A stretch of 64,000 nt of DNA from the NCBI RefSeq assembly GCF_001428625.1, contig NZ_LMIE01000022.1:195618-259617 (forward strand), given 5' to 3'. Of this stretch, positions 40,763-50,328 are shown piece by piece. The notes beneath the pieces were generated by a model. That model worked only from the letters and a program-made list of their open reading frames with translations. It made no database searches and was not told the DNA's origin. How positions within the stretch are numbered: the first letter of the stretch is position 1; every line of letters begins with the position of its first letter. The translations under genes were made by a program, and so were the position numbers. The DNA comes from Hydrogenophaga sp. Root209 (GTDB lineage Bacteria; Pseudomonadota; Gammaproteobacteria; Burkholderiales; Burkholderiaceae_C).

Positions 40763-40878
40763 AACGCACCGAACTGGGGGGCAAAACGCCCGCTGATCGG
40801 CGCACCAGGACGAGGCCGCTGTGAGCAGAATGGGATAGCCATTGATGGGCGAGCACGCCGCGCGCCCTGAACCACCCC

Positions 40879-42564
40879 ATGCCCTTCGCCCCGAACAGCC
40901 TGCAAGACGCCCATGCACTCGTGATCGAGGGCAACCTGCAGTCGCGCTCCATCCTGGTGTCGCAACTGCGCGAGCTCGGCGTGGGCACGGTCTCGCAGTG
41001 CTCGCGGCTGGTGGAGGCTCGGCGCAAGCTGGAGGTGAACCGCTACGACGTGGTGATCTGCGAACAGCATTTCGAGCGCGACTCGATGTCGGGCCAGGAT
41101 CTGCTCGACGACCTGCGGCGCAACCAGCTGCTGCCCTTCTACACGGTGTTCATCATGGTCACCGCCGAGGCCTCGTACGCCAAGGTGGCCGAGGCCGCCG
41201 AGTCCGCACTTGACGCCTACCTGCTCAAGCCCCACACCGGCGCCCGCCTGAGCGACCGCATCATGATGGCGCGTGAACGCAAGAAGGCGCTGGAGGCCAT
41301 CTTCACCGCCATCGACGCCGAGCAGTTCCACGAAGCCGCGGTCCTGTGCCTGGATCGGTTCGAGGCCCGCGGCACCTACTGGCTCTATGCCGCGCGCATC
41401 GGCGCCGAGCTGCTGCTGCGCAACGGCGAGATCGGCGACGCGCAGAAACTCTACGAAGCCGTGATCGCCGCCAAAACCCTGCCCTGGGCTCGCCTGGGTG
41501 TGGCGCGCGCGCAGCTCGAAGGCGGCCAGCCCGCCAAGGCCGTGACCACGCTGGAGAGCCTGATCCAGGACGACAACACCTACGCCGATGCCTACGACGT
41601 GATGGGCCGTGCGCAGTTCGAGCTGGGCAATTTCCAGAGCGCGCTGACCACCTACCAGATGGCCACCAAGCTCACGCCGTCCTCCATCAGCCGCCTGCTC
41701 AAGCACGGCATGCTGGCCTACTACACCGGCGACAAGAGCGAAGGTGTGGAGCTGCTCGACCGCGCCACGCGCCTGGGGCTGGACTCCAAGATGTTCGACG
41801 CCCAGGCCCTGCTGCTGCTGGCCTTCGCGCGCCTGGACAACAACGACCAGCGCGGCCTGGCCCGCACGGTGGACCAGCTCACCCGCCTGCGCGACCGCAG
41901 CCACGCGCCCGCGCGACCGCACCGCCTGCTGACCATCGCCGAGAGCCTGCTCGCGCTGCAGCAGCAACACACCTCGCGCGCACTCGACGATGTGCGCCGC
42001 ATGGCCAACGACGCCTTGAGCCCCGACTTCGACTTCGAGACCGCGTGCAACCTGCTCGCGCTCATGAGCCGGCTGCAGGTGCGCTCCATCGCGCTCAACG
42101 AAGCCGAAGGCGCGGTGGACACGCTGGCCCTGCGTTTCTGCACCAGCAAGGCCATGAGCGAGCTCATGGCCTGCGCCGCTTCGGGCAGCCAGGACTTTGC
42201 CGATCGCGTGCGCGGCGCGCACAGCCAGATCCTGAAAATGACCGAGCAGGCCATGACGCTGAGCATCAAGGGCGACCCGCAGGGCACGGTGATGAAGCTG
42301 CTGGACGACGGAGAGCGCACGCTCAACGCCAAACTCATCGAGTCGGCCCACCAGGTGCTGCAGCGTTACACGGTGCGCATCGCCGACCACGTTGCCCTGA
42401 ACGAGCGCACCGAAGCGTTGCGCGAGCGGTACCGCACCACCGCGCAGCATTCCCGCCTGGGCGAGCACACGGGCGCGGCGCCAACGCCTGGCGGCGTGTC
42501 CTTGCCAACGGGCTACAAGCCACCGAGCGCCGACGGCCTGCTCGGCAGCGCAGAACCGAACTAG
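40879..42564 (+). CDS. Degenerate receiver domain fused to TPR repeats
   Basis: 561 residues. Residues of about 10-130 have the receiver fold (HALVIEGNLQSRSILVSQL, then the YLLKPHT lysine motif). At the position of the phosphorylated Asp the sequence is VVICEQHF, with Glu62. The first acidic pair is also reduced to a single Glu. Residues of about 140-420 are tetratricopeptide-like repeats (ARLGVARAQLEGGQPAKAVTTLESL in parts). It probably acts as a scaffold that does not depend on phosphorylation. No histidine kinase is near. The function is unknown. Confidence 0.8.
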   Translation: MPFAPNSLQDAHALVIEGNLQSRSILVSQLRELGVGTVSQCSRLVEARRKLEVNRYDVVICEQHFERDSMSGQDLLDDLRRNQLLPFYTVFIMVTAEASYAKVAEAAESALDAYLLKPHTGARLSDRIMMARERKKALEAIFTAIDAEQFHEAAVLCLDRFEARGTYWLYAARIGAELLLRNGEIGDAQKLYEAVIAAKTLPWARLGVARAQLEGGQPAKAVTTLESLIQDDNTYADAYDVMGRAQFELGNFQSALTTYQMATKLTPSSISRLLKHGMLAYYTGDKSEGVELLDRATRLGLDSKMFDAQALLLLAFARLDNNDQRGLARTVDQLTRLRDRSHAPARPHRLLTIAESLLALQQQHTSRALDDVRRMANDALSPDFDFETACNLLALMSRLQVRSIALNEAEGAVDTLALRFCTSKAMSELMACAASGSQDFADRVRGAHSQILKMTEQAMTLSIKGDPQGTVMKLLDDGERTLNAKLIESAHQVLQRYTVRIADHVALNERTEALRERYRTTAQHSRLGEHTGAAPTPGGVSLPTGYKPPSADGLLGSAEPN

Positions 42565-42565
42565 A

Positions 42566-42648
42566 GTGCCCCCACGCTCCGCCGCTGCGCGGGTCGCTGC
42601 CCCCCGAGGGGGCGAAGCCTGCCTTGGGGCGGCCCGGCGGCTGGCTCA
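42566..42648. repeat. Dispersed C/G-rich palindromic repeat, copy R5
   Basis: A diverged copy with CCGCCGCTGCGCGGGTCG, a CCCCCCGAGGGGG palindrome and GGGGCGGCCCGGCGGC. It sits between the convergent receiver-TPR and LysR genes and reaches the LysR stop. Confidence 0.6.
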
Positions 42649-43563
42649 ACGGTCCGCGAACAGCGACAGCACCTGTTCGCGAAACCAGCGGTTGTCCGGG
42701 TCGCCTTCAAAGCGGTGGCTCCAGTGCAGCGACACGGTGAAGCCCCGGTCCACAAACGGCGGCTGCACGATCACGCACCCGCCGGTTTGCACGAAGCCCT
42801 GCGCGATGTTGCCCGGCATCACCACGCACAGGTCGGTGGCCTGCACGATGGAGGGCAGCACCATGAAGTGTTCGGTGGTCAGGCGCAGGCGCTCCTGCAG
42901 ACCGGTCTGCGCGAGGATGCGCAAGGTGTCGCTGTGCGTGCGAACCGCCACGAAATCGAGCTGTTGCAAAGCCTTGAGCAATGCCGCGCCGCGCAGGCGC
43001 GCCAACGCCGCGTGCATCGGGTGGCCGCTGCGCATGAGCACCACGTAGCGGTCTTGCAGCAGCTCGGTGCGCTGGGTGTCCTTCACCTGCGGCAGGAAGC
43101 CGAACGCGAAATCGATGACGCCACTGTCCAGCGCATCGGTCAGCCCACCGTGGGGCACAGGCCGGGTGGCCACGCGCACGCCGGGCGCCTGCTGCTGCAG
43201 GTGGGCCATGAGCTCGGGCAGGAAACGGCTCTCGCCGATGTCGCTCATGTGCAGGCGGAACAGGCGGCGCGAGCTGGCCGGGTCGAAACCGCTGGATTCA
43301 CTCAGCGCGCTGGCCAGCGTGGCCAGCGCGCCCTGCACCGCCTCGGCCAGCGCCACCGCCTTGGGCGTGGGCTTCACGCCGCCGGGTGCGCGCACGAACA
43401 GCGGATCCTTCACCAGCAGGCGCAGGCGCGTGAGGCCGTGGCTCACCGCCGGCTGGGTCAGGCCCAGGTGTTCGGCGGCCCGGCTCACGCTGCCAGCGCG
43501 GTACACCTCGTTGAACAGGCGCAGCAGATTCAGGTCCAGGTCTTTGATATGCATGGCGTTCAT
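42646..43563 (-). CDS. LysR-family transcriptional regulator
   Basis: A 305-residue regulator. The N-terminal helix-turn-helix is clear (LNLLRLFNEVYRAGSVSRAA, then EHLGLTQPAVSHGLTRLR). The C-terminal effector domain has the two-lobe binding fold. It is divergent from the indolepyruvate oxidoreductase genes and probably controls them. A start at 43563 is preferred; MHIKDLDLNLL at 43554 is also possible. Confidence 0.88.
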   Translation of the reverse strand: MNAMHIKDLDLNLLRLFNEVYRAGSVSRAAEHLGLTQPAVSHGLTRLRLLVKDPLFVRAPGGVKPTPKAVALAEAVQGALATLASALSESSGFDPASSRRLFRLHMSDIGESRFLPELMAHLQQQAPGVRVATRPVPHGGLTDALDSGVIDFAFGFLPQVKDTQRTELLQDRYVVLMRSGHPMHAALARLRGAALLKALQQLDFVAVRTHSDTLRILAQTGLQERLRLTTEHFMVLPSIVQATDLCVVMPGNIAQGFVQTGGCVIVQPPFVDRGFTVSLHWSHRFEGDPDNRWFREQVLSLFADR

Positions 43564-43577
43564 GTCGCTTAGTCCGT

Positions 43578-43596
43578 TCATTGTATTGATCGATGA
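43578..43596. promoter_or_regulatory. Candidate LysR-type operator
   Basis: TCAT-N11-ATGA is a perfect dyad of the T-N11-A type that LysR proteins bind. It lies between the LysR gene and the oxidoreductase genes. It is short, so it could be chance. Confidence 0.35.
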
Positions 43597-43664
43597 CCGA
43601 GGCCTGCCCATACTCGAAGGCTCGGTCGCAAGCTCACGATGACGACCCCGCTGGAGACAAGCAC

Positions 43665-45830
43665 TTGGAAGTTTCATTCACTCAGGAAATCGAGTCCCTG
43701 CGGCTCGGTGACGGCCAGACCTTTCATGGCGAGGGCATCCTGGCCATCACCAAGGCCCTGCTGCAATCGGGCGTGGCCTATGTAGGCGGCTACCAGGGCG
43801 CGCCGGTCTCGCACCTGCTCGACGTGATGGTGCAGGCCAAGCCCTACATGGACGAACTCGGCGTGCACGTGGAGGCGTGTTCGAACGAAGCCTCGGCCGC
43901 GGCCATGCTGGGGGCCTCCATCCACTACCCGCTGCGCGGCGCGGTCACCTGGAAGTCCATCGTCGGCACCAACGTGGCGGCCGACGCGCTCTCCAACCTG
44001 GCCTCGCCCGGCGTCACCGGCGGTGTGCTGGTGGTGGTGGGCGAAGACTACGGCGAGGGCGCCAGCGTGATCCAGGAGCGCACCCACGCCTACGCGCTCA
44101 AGTCCAGCATGGTGCTGCTCGACCCGCGCCCCGATCTGGAGCGCATGGTGCACATGGTCGAACAGGGCTTCCGGCTCTCGGAAGCGTCGAACATGCCGGC
44201 GCTGATGGAACTGCGCATCCGCGCCTGCCACGTGCGCGGTAGCTTCGTGGCCAAGGACAACGTCAAGCCCGCGCTTTCGCGGCACAAGCTGATCGACGAA
44301 CCCGCCAGCTTCGACTACAACCGCCTCGCCCACCCGCCGGTGACCTTCCGCCACGAAAAGCTCAAGGGCGACGAGCGCATTCCCGCCGCGCGGCGCTACA
44401 TCGTGGAGAACGATCTCAACGAGTTCTTCGACGGCGAGCACCAGGACCTGGGCCTGATCGTGCAAGGCGGCCTGTACAACACCCTCATCCGCGCGCTGCA
44501 GCAGTTCGGTCTGGCCGACGCCTTCGGGCAGACCGCCATTCCCATGCTCGTGCTCAACGTCACCTGCCCGCTGGTGCCCGATCAGCTCACGAACTTCTGC
44601 CTGGGCAAACGCGCGGTGCTGCTGCTCGAAGAAGGCCAACCCGAGTACATCGAACAGGAGCTCGCCACGCTGCTGCGCCGGCTGGACATCCAGACCCCGC
44701 TGCACGGCAAGGACATGCTGCCCAACGCCGGCGAGTACACCGCCGAGGTCATGGCCAACGGCCTGGCCAAGTTTGTCGGCCGCTATTTGCAGGACCCGGC
44801 CATGCAGGCCATCACGGAGACGGCCCGCGCCTGGCTGCAGGGCAACCAGACGCGGCGCGCCGAGTCGGTGCAGCAGCTCTCGGCCCCGCTGCCCGCGCGC
44901 CCCCCCGGCATGTGCATCGGCTGCCCGGAGCGCCCGGTGTTCTCCGCGCTCAAGCTGGCGCAGCAAGACACCGGGCCGGTACACATTGCGGGCGACATCG
45001 GCTGCCACGCGCTCGCCACTTTCGAGCCGTTTTCATTCGGCCACTCCATCCTGGGCTACGGCATGAGCCTGGCCAGCCGCGCCGGGGTGTCGCCGGTGAT
45101 GAAGCGGCGCGTGTTGTCCGTGATGGGCGACGGCGGTTTCTGGCACAACGGTCTGCTTACCGGTGTGCAGAGCGCACTGTTCAACGGTGACGATGCGGTG
45201 TTGCTGATCTTCAAGAACGGCTACACCTCGGCCACCGGCACGCAGGACATCATCTCCACGCCCGATGACGACGCCAAAGACAAGGCCAGCGACAAGCAGG
45301 CGAGTCTGGCCCACACCAACCAGACCATCGAAACCACGCTCAAGGGCCTGGGTGTGAAGTGGATGCGCACCGTCAACACCTACGAGGTGGACACCATGCG
45401 CGCCACGCTCACCGAGGCTTTCAGCACGCCGTTTCAAGGCCTCAAGGTGATCGTGGCCGAGGGCGAATGCCAGCTGGAACGCCAGCGCCGCATCAAGCCC
45501 TGGATCGCCAACCTCCTCAAGAAGGGAAAACGCGTGGTGCGCGTGAAATACGGTGTGGACGAAGACGTGTGCAACGGCGACCACGCCTGCATCCGCCTCT
45601 CGGGCTGCCCCACGCTCACGCTGAAAGACAACCCCGACCCGCTCAAGGTCGACCCGGTGGCCACCGTCATTGACGGCTGCGTGGGCTGCGGCCTGTGTGG
45701 CGCCAACGCCCACGCGGCCACGCTGTGCCCTTCCTTCTACCGAGCCGAGGTGGTTCAGAACCCCAGGTGGCACGAGCGCCTGATCCATTCGCTGCGCGGC
45801 AGCGTTGTTCGTCTACTGCAACCTGCTTGA
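43665..45830 (+). CDS. iorA: Indolepyruvate ferredoxin oxidoreductase, alpha subunit
   Basis: A 721-residue thiamine-diphosphate enzyme. The N-terminal pyrimidine-binding part has GGYQGAPVSHLLDVM. The TPP-binding part has MCIGCPERPVFSAL, GDIGCHALATFEPF and SVMGDGGFWHNGLLTG. The C-terminus has an Fe-S site, CVGCGLCGANAHAATLCPSF. It decarboxylates aryl-pyruvates to aryl-acetyl-CoA with ferredoxin as acceptor. The TTG at 43665 is chosen because GGAGAC lies eight bases upstream; the ATG at 43593 would lie in the putative LysR operator. Confidence 0.9.
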   Translation: MEVSFTQEIESLRLGDGQTFHGEGILAITKALLQSGVAYVGGYQGAPVSHLLDVMVQAKPYMDELGVHVEACSNEASAAAMLGASIHYPLRGAVTWKSIVGTNVAADALSNLASPGVTGGVLVVVGEDYGEGASVIQERTHAYALKSSMVLLDPRPDLERMVHMVEQGFRLSEASNMPALMELRIRACHVRGSFVAKDNVKPALSRHKLIDEPASFDYNRLAHPPVTFRHEKLKGDERIPAARRYIVENDLNEFFDGEHQDLGLIVQGGLYNTLIRALQQFGLADAFGQTAIPMLVLNVTCPLVPDQLTNFCLGKRAVLLLEEGQPEYIEQELATLLRRLDIQTPLHGKDMLPNAGEYTAEVMANGLAKFVGRYLQDPAMQAITETARAWLQGNQTRRAESVQQLSAPLPARPPGMCIGCPERPVFSALKLAQQDTGPVHIAGDIGCHALATFEPFSFGHSILGYGMSLASRAGVSPVMKRRVLSVMGDGGFWHNGLLTGVQSALFNGDDAVLLIFKNGYTSATGTQDIISTPDDDAKDKASDKQASLAHTNQTIETTLKGLGVKWMRTVNTYEVDTMRATLTEAFSTPFQGLKVIVAEGECQLERQRRIKPWIANLLKKGKRVVRVKYGVDEDVCNGDHACIRLSGCPTLTLKDNPDPLKVDPVATVIDGCVGCGLCGANAHAATLCPSFYRAEVVQNPRWHERLIHSLRGSVVRLLQPA

Positions 45831-45832
45831 AC

Positions 45833-47443
45833 ATGACCACCAACCAACAACCCATCTCCCTGCTGCTCTGCGCCCTGGGCGGCGAAGGTGGCGGCATCCT
45901 CACCGACTGGCTGGTGGAGGCAGCGCGCCACGCGGGCTATGCGGCGCAGGCCACGTCCATCCCCGGCGTGGCGCAGCGCACGGGGGCCACCACCTACTAC
46001 ATGGAGGTGTTCCCCGTGCCCATGGCACAGCTGGGCGGGCGCAAGCCGGTGTTTGGCCTGAACCCGCTGCCGGGCAGGCTCGACGCGCTGGTGTCTTCAG
46101 AACTGCTGGAAACCGGCCGCCAGATCACCAACGGCCTGGTCTCGGATTCGCACACGCTGGTGATCACCTCTTCAGCCCGGGCACTCACCACCGGCGAGAA
46201 GATGGTGATGGGCGACGGCCGGCGCGATGCCGCCGAGCTGATCGACCTCGTCAACACCCACAGCCGCGCGCGCCACGTGCTCGACATGGCCGCGCTCACG
46301 AAACAGGCCGGCACCGTGGTGAGCGCGGTGATGCTGGGCGCCATTGCCGGCAGCGGCCTGCTGCCGTTTGCGCGGCAAGACTTTGAAGCCGTCATCGGCA
46401 CCGCCGGCGCCAGCGCCAAAGCCAGCCTGCGCGGCTTCGCGCTCGCGTTCGATGCGGTGCAGGCACAGCGCGCCCAGGCTGCGTATGTGGAGCAGGTGCT
46501 CGCCCCCGAGCCCGCCCCTGCAGGGCCGCAATTGCCCGCCGCGCTGGCGCACGAGTTCCCACCCGAAGTGCACCCGCTCATGGCGCTGGGCCATGCCCGG
46601 GTGTGCGAGTACCAGAACGCCGCCTACGGCACGCACTACGCGACGCGGCTGCGGCGCGTGCTCGAAGCCGAGAAACGCACCGACCCACAAGGTGAGCACG
46701 GCTGGAGCACCACCGTGGAGATGGCGCGCTGGGTGGCGCTGTGGATGGCGTTCGACGACATCGTGCTGGTGGCCGACCTCAAGAGCCGCGCCAGCCGCCA
46801 GGCCCGCGTGCGCAGCGAAACCAAGGCCGGCAACGACGACCTGCTGCGCGTGTACGACCACTTCAAGCCCGGCGCGCCCGAGTTCGCCGCCATGCTGCCC
46901 ACCGGCATGGCGCAGCGCGTGCTGGCCTGGGACCGCCAGCGTGTGGCCGCTGGAAAAGCGCCGTGGGCGCTGCCGCTGAAGATCGGCACGCACTCGGTGC
47001 TGGGCATGCTCGCCTTGCGCGGCCTGGCCGCCACCAAACGCCTGCGCCCCATGGGCAGCCGCTTCCAGGCCGAGCAGGCCCTCATCGACCGCTGGCTCGC
47101 CGCCGTGGTGCAGCTCAGCTCCATCCACTGGCAACTGGGCCACGAGGTGGCGTTGTGCGGCCGGCTCATCAAAGGCTACGGCAGCACCAACGAACGCGGC
47201 AAGGACAACCTGCTGCACATCATCGAACACCTCGCCTTGCCCGCGCTCAGCGACCCCACCAGCGCAGCACACCGCTGCCGCGCCGTGGCCGCAGCCCGCA
47301 CTGCCGCGCTGAGCGACGAAGCCGGAAAAGCCCTGGACCTGGCCCTGCAGCAACACGGTGCACCCGCGCGCCCGGTGAAGGCCCAGCCGATCCGATGGCA
47401 GCACAACCCCCGATTGAAAGTGAAGGCCATTGCGCCACACTGA
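45833..47443 (+). CDS. iorB: Indolepyruvate oxidoreductase beta subunit with C-terminal extension
   Basis: A 536-residue protein. Residues 1-200 match the pyruvate ferredoxin oxidoreductase gamma-type domain (LLCALGGEGGGILTDWLVEA, IPGVAQRTGATTYYMEVFP). The remaining 330 residues are an extra helical domain (DUF6537-like) that related proteobacteria carry on a single fused IorAB chain. It starts two bases after iorA, so the two are coupled. Standard IorB is about 200 residues. Confidence 0.87.
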   Translation: MTTNQQPISLLLCALGGEGGGILTDWLVEAARHAGYAAQATSIPGVAQRTGATTYYMEVFPVPMAQLGGRKPVFGLNPLPGRLDALVSSELLETGRQITNGLVSDSHTLVITSSARALTTGEKMVMGDGRRDAAELIDLVNTHSRARHVLDMAALTKQAGTVVSAVMLGAIAGSGLLPFARQDFEAVIGTAGASAKASLRGFALAFDAVQAQRAQAAYVEQVLAPEPAPAGPQLPAALAHEFPPEVHPLMALGHARVCEYQNAAYGTHYATRLRRVLEAEKRTDPQGEHGWSTTVEMARWVALWMAFDDIVLVADLKSRASRQARVRSETKAGNDDLLRVYDHFKPGAPEFAAMLPTGMAQRVLAWDRQRVAAGKAPWALPLKIGTHSVLGMLALRGLAATKRLRPMGSRFQAEQALIDRWLAAVVQLSSIHWQLGHEVALCGRLIKGYGSTNERGKDNLLHIIEHLALPALSDPTSAAHRCRAVAAARTAALSDEAGKALDLALQQHGAPARPVKAQPIRWQHNPRLKVKAIAPH

Positions 47444-47502
47444 ACGCCACACTGAGCTTTTCCATTCACCGTTGATTTGCCAATACCTACAAGGAGACAG
47501 AC

Positions 47503-48501
47503 ATGACCCGCACCACCACCCAACTTTCCCGCCGCTGGCACCTGGCCGGCGCCGCCGCCATTGGCCTGATGGCCTTGGCCGCCGTGCCCGCCGCGCTGGC
47601 CCAAGCCTGGCCCGACAAGCCGCTCAAAGTCGTGGTGGGTTTCCCGCCCGGTGGTGCCGCCGACCAGATTGCGCGGCTCGTGTCCACACCGCTGGCCGCT
47701 GCCCTGGGCCAACCCGTGGTGGTGGAGAACCGCGCGGGTGCCAACGGCAACATCGCCGGCGACGCGGTGGCCAAAGCACCGGCCGACGGCTACACGCTGC
47801 TCATGGGCTCGGGCGGCATGGTGTCGGTGAACCCACACATCTACCCCCGCATGCCCTTTGACCCGGCGAAAGACCTGGTCCCCGTGGCCTCGGCCGCGCG
47901 CGTGCTGGTGTACCTCATGGGCAAGCCCACGCTGGAAGCCAACAACGTGCAGGACCTCATCAAGCTCATCAAGGCCAACCCGGGCCGCCTCGTGTATGGC
48001 TCGGCCGGCAACGGCAGTTCGCCCCACCTGGCCGGCGAAATGTTCAAGAGCCAGGCCGGCCTGTTTGCGGTGCACGTGCCCTACCGCGGCGCCGCCCCCG
48101 CGCTCACCGACCTCATGGGCAACCAGATCGACTACTACTTCGACCCGGGCATCGGCCTCTCACACGCCAAGGCCGGCCGCACCAAACTGCTGGCCGTGGG
48201 CAGCATGAAGCGCTCCCCTCTGTTCCCCGACGTGCCCACGCTCGACGAAGCCGGCCTGAAAGGCTTTGACGCCGACTCCGTGTTCGGCTTCTACGCCCCG
48301 GCCGGCACGCCACAGGCGGTGATCACCAAGCTCAACGCCGAGATCAACAAGATCCTGGCGACCTCGGCGGTGAAAGACCGCATCACCGCGCTGGGTGGTG
48401 AAGCACTGGCACTCACGCCGGCGGAGTTTGGCAAACGCGGTGCGGATGATTCGCAGCGGTTCGGCGCGATCATCAAGGAGCGGAAGATTTCGGCGGAGTG
48501 A
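47503..48501 (+). CDS. Bug/TctC-family periplasmic solute-binding protein
   Basis: A 332-residue exported protein with a signal peptide cleaved near AALAQAWP. WPDKPLKVVVGFPPGGAADQ and the VVVENRAGANGNIAGDAVAK motif are family hallmarks. Bug proteins bind carboxylates or aromatic acids for tripartite transport, but no membrane partner is encoded nearby. AAGGAGACAGAC precedes the start. Placed after iorAB, it may bind an aryl-pyruvate or related acid, which is inference. Confidence 0.9.
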   Translation: MTRTTTQLSRRWHLAGAAAIGLMALAAVPAALAQAWPDKPLKVVVGFPPGGAADQIARLVSTPLAAALGQPVVVENRAGANGNIAGDAVAKAPADGYTLLMGSGGMVSVNPHIYPRMPFDPAKDLVPVASAARVLVYLMGKPTLEANNVQDLIKLIKANPGRLVYGSAGNGSSPHLAGEMFKSQAGLFAVHVPYRGAAPALTDLMGNQIDYYFDPGIGLSHAKAGRTKLLAVGSMKRSPLFPDVPTLDEAGLKGFDADSVFGFYAPAGTPQAVITKLNAEINKILATSAVKDRITALGGEALALTPAEFGKRGADDSQRFGAIIKERKISAE

Positions 48502-48508
48502 GGGAAGG

Positions 48509-48529
48509 CGAGTGGCAGCGTGCCACTCG
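48509..48529 (+). terminator. Hairpin after the Bug-type gene
   Basis: CGAGTGGCA-GCG-TGCCACTCG is a perfect 9-bp stem, eight bases after the stop. The T tract is weak (TGAGTTTC), so termination efficiency is uncertain. Confidence 0.6.
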
Positions 48530-48829
48530 TGAGTTTCGGGCCGCGGTTGGAGAGAACTTCGTCAACTGACGGCATGCGGCCATGAGCTGACGGTGGCGAC
48601 AGGCGGCTCCCGGGCAGATCATCGACTTCGCTTCGATGCTACTCAACTGGCCAGCTGGCCGCGGATCGGGACACGAACCGGCGGCACGTGTCTGGTATGA
48701 CAGTACAGCACGACAGACCGGCACTTGGCATCGACTTCGCCCCGCGGTAGCATGTTCCCGTGACATGACTCGTCTCGAACGACGGGCAGATCGCAGTGCC
48801 CATCCCAGCCAGCACGCAGGCCAGTCTCG
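48530..48829. other. Intergenic region without a supported gene
   Basis: No coding frame, repeat or clear promoter stands out here. It separates the ior unit from the methyltransferase gene and may hold decayed sequence. Confidence 0.4.
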
Positions 48830-49606
48830 ATGAACACCAACCCGATAGAAGCCCTTTGGGCGGTCGTGAAGTCGCAGACCGGCCGGGTTCGCGAGTGGCA
48901 TGGCGATGATCTCCTCAACCATCAGCCGCGCTACCTCGCAGACCTGCGCCTGATCGAGTCGCTCACCCCGGCCGGCACGGTCCTCGAAGTCGGCTCGGCA
49001 CCGTGCCACATGACCGCGCTGCTGAGTCTTGCTGGCTTTTCTGTGGTGGGTGTGGACGTCGATCCGGGCCGCATCGCCGAGCTGATCGAGCAGCTTGGTC
49101 TCGACGTGCGGCGCTGCGACATCGAGCGCGAACAGCTTCCATTTGCAGACGGTTCCTTCGGCTGTGTGATGTTGTGTGAGACGTTTGAACACCTGCGCAT
49201 CGACCCCGCATTCGTTCTGAGCGAGATCAATCGAGTCTTGGCTCCCGGGGCGACACTGGTGCTCACCACGCCCAACGTCTATTCGTTACCCAGCCTGGCT
49301 CGGCTTCTGCTGGGACGCAGCATCGCCGATCCCGTGACGGAGTTTGGCAAGTTGCGCCGATTGGGTCACATGGGTCATGTGCGTGAGTACTCCGCGGGTG
49401 AGGTTCGGCGCTTTCTTGAAGCTTCCGGTTTGGCGGTCGAGTCCGTCGATTACCGATTCCACGCCCCGCTGCTCGGCCGAAAGAAGAAGCTGCTGTCCCT
49501 GGCCTATCACCTCGTGCCCCGACGCTTCCGGCGCGAACTCGTGTTCGTGGCGCACAAGGTCGCAGAGGGACCGAACTTGAGCGCCTTGGTGCCACTGCTG
49601 CCGTAG
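48830..49606 (+). CDS. Class I SAM-dependent methyltransferase
   Basis: 258 residues. The SAM-binding motif is VLEVGSAPCHMTALLSLAG, followed by VVGVDVDPGRI, PFADGSFGCVMLCETFEHLR (20 residues) and INRVLAPGATLVLTTPN, typical of methyltransferase family 11. The C-terminal part ends in a basic, amphipathic region (LLGRKKKLLSLAYHLVPRRF). The substrate is unknown; such enzymes often sit in polysaccharide or quinone pathways. It is alone between two noncoding gaps and may be acquired. Confidence 0.8.
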   Translation: MNTNPIEALWAVVKSQTGRVREWHGDDLLNHQPRYLADLRLIESLTPAGTVLEVGSAPCHMTALLSLAGFSVVGVDVDPGRIAELIEQLGLDVRRCDIEREQLPFADGSFGCVMLCETFEHLRIDPAFVLSEINRVLAPGATLVLTTPNVYSLPSLARLLLGRSIADPVTEFGKLRRLGHMGHVREYSAGEVRRFLEASGLAVESVDYRFHAPLLGRKKKLLSLAYHLVPRRFRRELVFVAHKVAEGPNLSALVPLLP

Positions 49607-50000
49607 GGGCTCGCGAAGCCTCGCGGGGCCATACAGGCATGTCGACACGCTCCAACGCGCGAGAAAGTGCAGGCCCAGAGGTCGGTGCAATCGCGAGTTG
49701 CCACCCCTGTCATGACAGGAAGCCCCGCTCCTGCAGCAACGCGCGCAGTTCGGCCTAGTCGATGGCGAACTGGTCCGGGTCGTGCTGGCGGCCTGAATGC
49801 CAGGGGCAGCACCTGATCCGTCTAAATAGCGCGCCGGGGAGGTGCCGAGGTCAGCTTTGTAGTCATTGATTCGTTGACCTGACTGATGGCTGTGGGCCCC
49901 AATCAGACAAATCGGCCACGGTGTCACGCTCATCTCAAGCGACCCGTTTGACCAAGAAGCACTGGGACGATGCAGGACCCTCGCCCCGTAAACTCCCCCC
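49607..50000. other. Intergenic region with possible coding remnant
   Basis: No intact gene. The minus strand around 49720-49830 reads like decayed protein (HDPDQFAID, stop, AELRALLQERG), which suggests a gene remnant of unknown family. Nothing else is identifiable. Confidence 0.35.
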
Positions 50001-50243
50001 ATGCAACCCAAAATCACCGTTTACTCCAAGTCCGCCTGCCCGCAATGCGAGTCGGCCAAGATGCTGCTCAAGTCCCGCTCGCTCGGGTTTGAAGAGATCA
50101 AGATCGATGACGAGACCGAGCGTCTTGCGTTCTATGAAAGGTGCGGGCCGTCGGTGCGGCAGATGCCGCAGATCTTCATCAACGACCAGCGCGTGGGTGG
50201 TCTGTCGGGCTTGCAGGCGGCGCTGGTTCAGTTGGGCAAATAG
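50001..50243 (+). CDS. Glutaredoxin
   Basis: An 80-residue thioredoxin-fold protein. The redox site is CPQC at residues 14-17 (SKSACPQCESAKMLL). The cis-proline is in VRQMPQIFINDQRVGG. It reduces disulfides or glutathione adducts using glutathione. CPQC is less common than CPYC. It is likely a stand-alone gene, with the unknown 572-residue protein downstream. Confidence 0.9.
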   Translation: MQPKITVYSKSACPQCESAKMLLKSRSLGFEEIKIDDETERLAFYERCGPSVRQMPQIFINDQRVGGLSGLQAALVQLGK

Positions 50244-50328
50244 GGCGCTGCCCTGGGCTGGCGAGCGGATTCACACCGCGCATGCGCTGAAAGACGATGG
50301 AGGTCCCTTCCATCTTCTGCGACCCGCC

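Noticed and set aside
43593-43664. ATG at 43593 as the iorA start
   Set aside because: It falls in a likely LysR operator and has no ribosome site; the TTG at 43665 has GGAGAC at normal distance.
49720-49830. Possible transposase fragment on the minus strand
   Set aside because: The reading frame is broken by a stop and too short to assign to any insertion sequence family.
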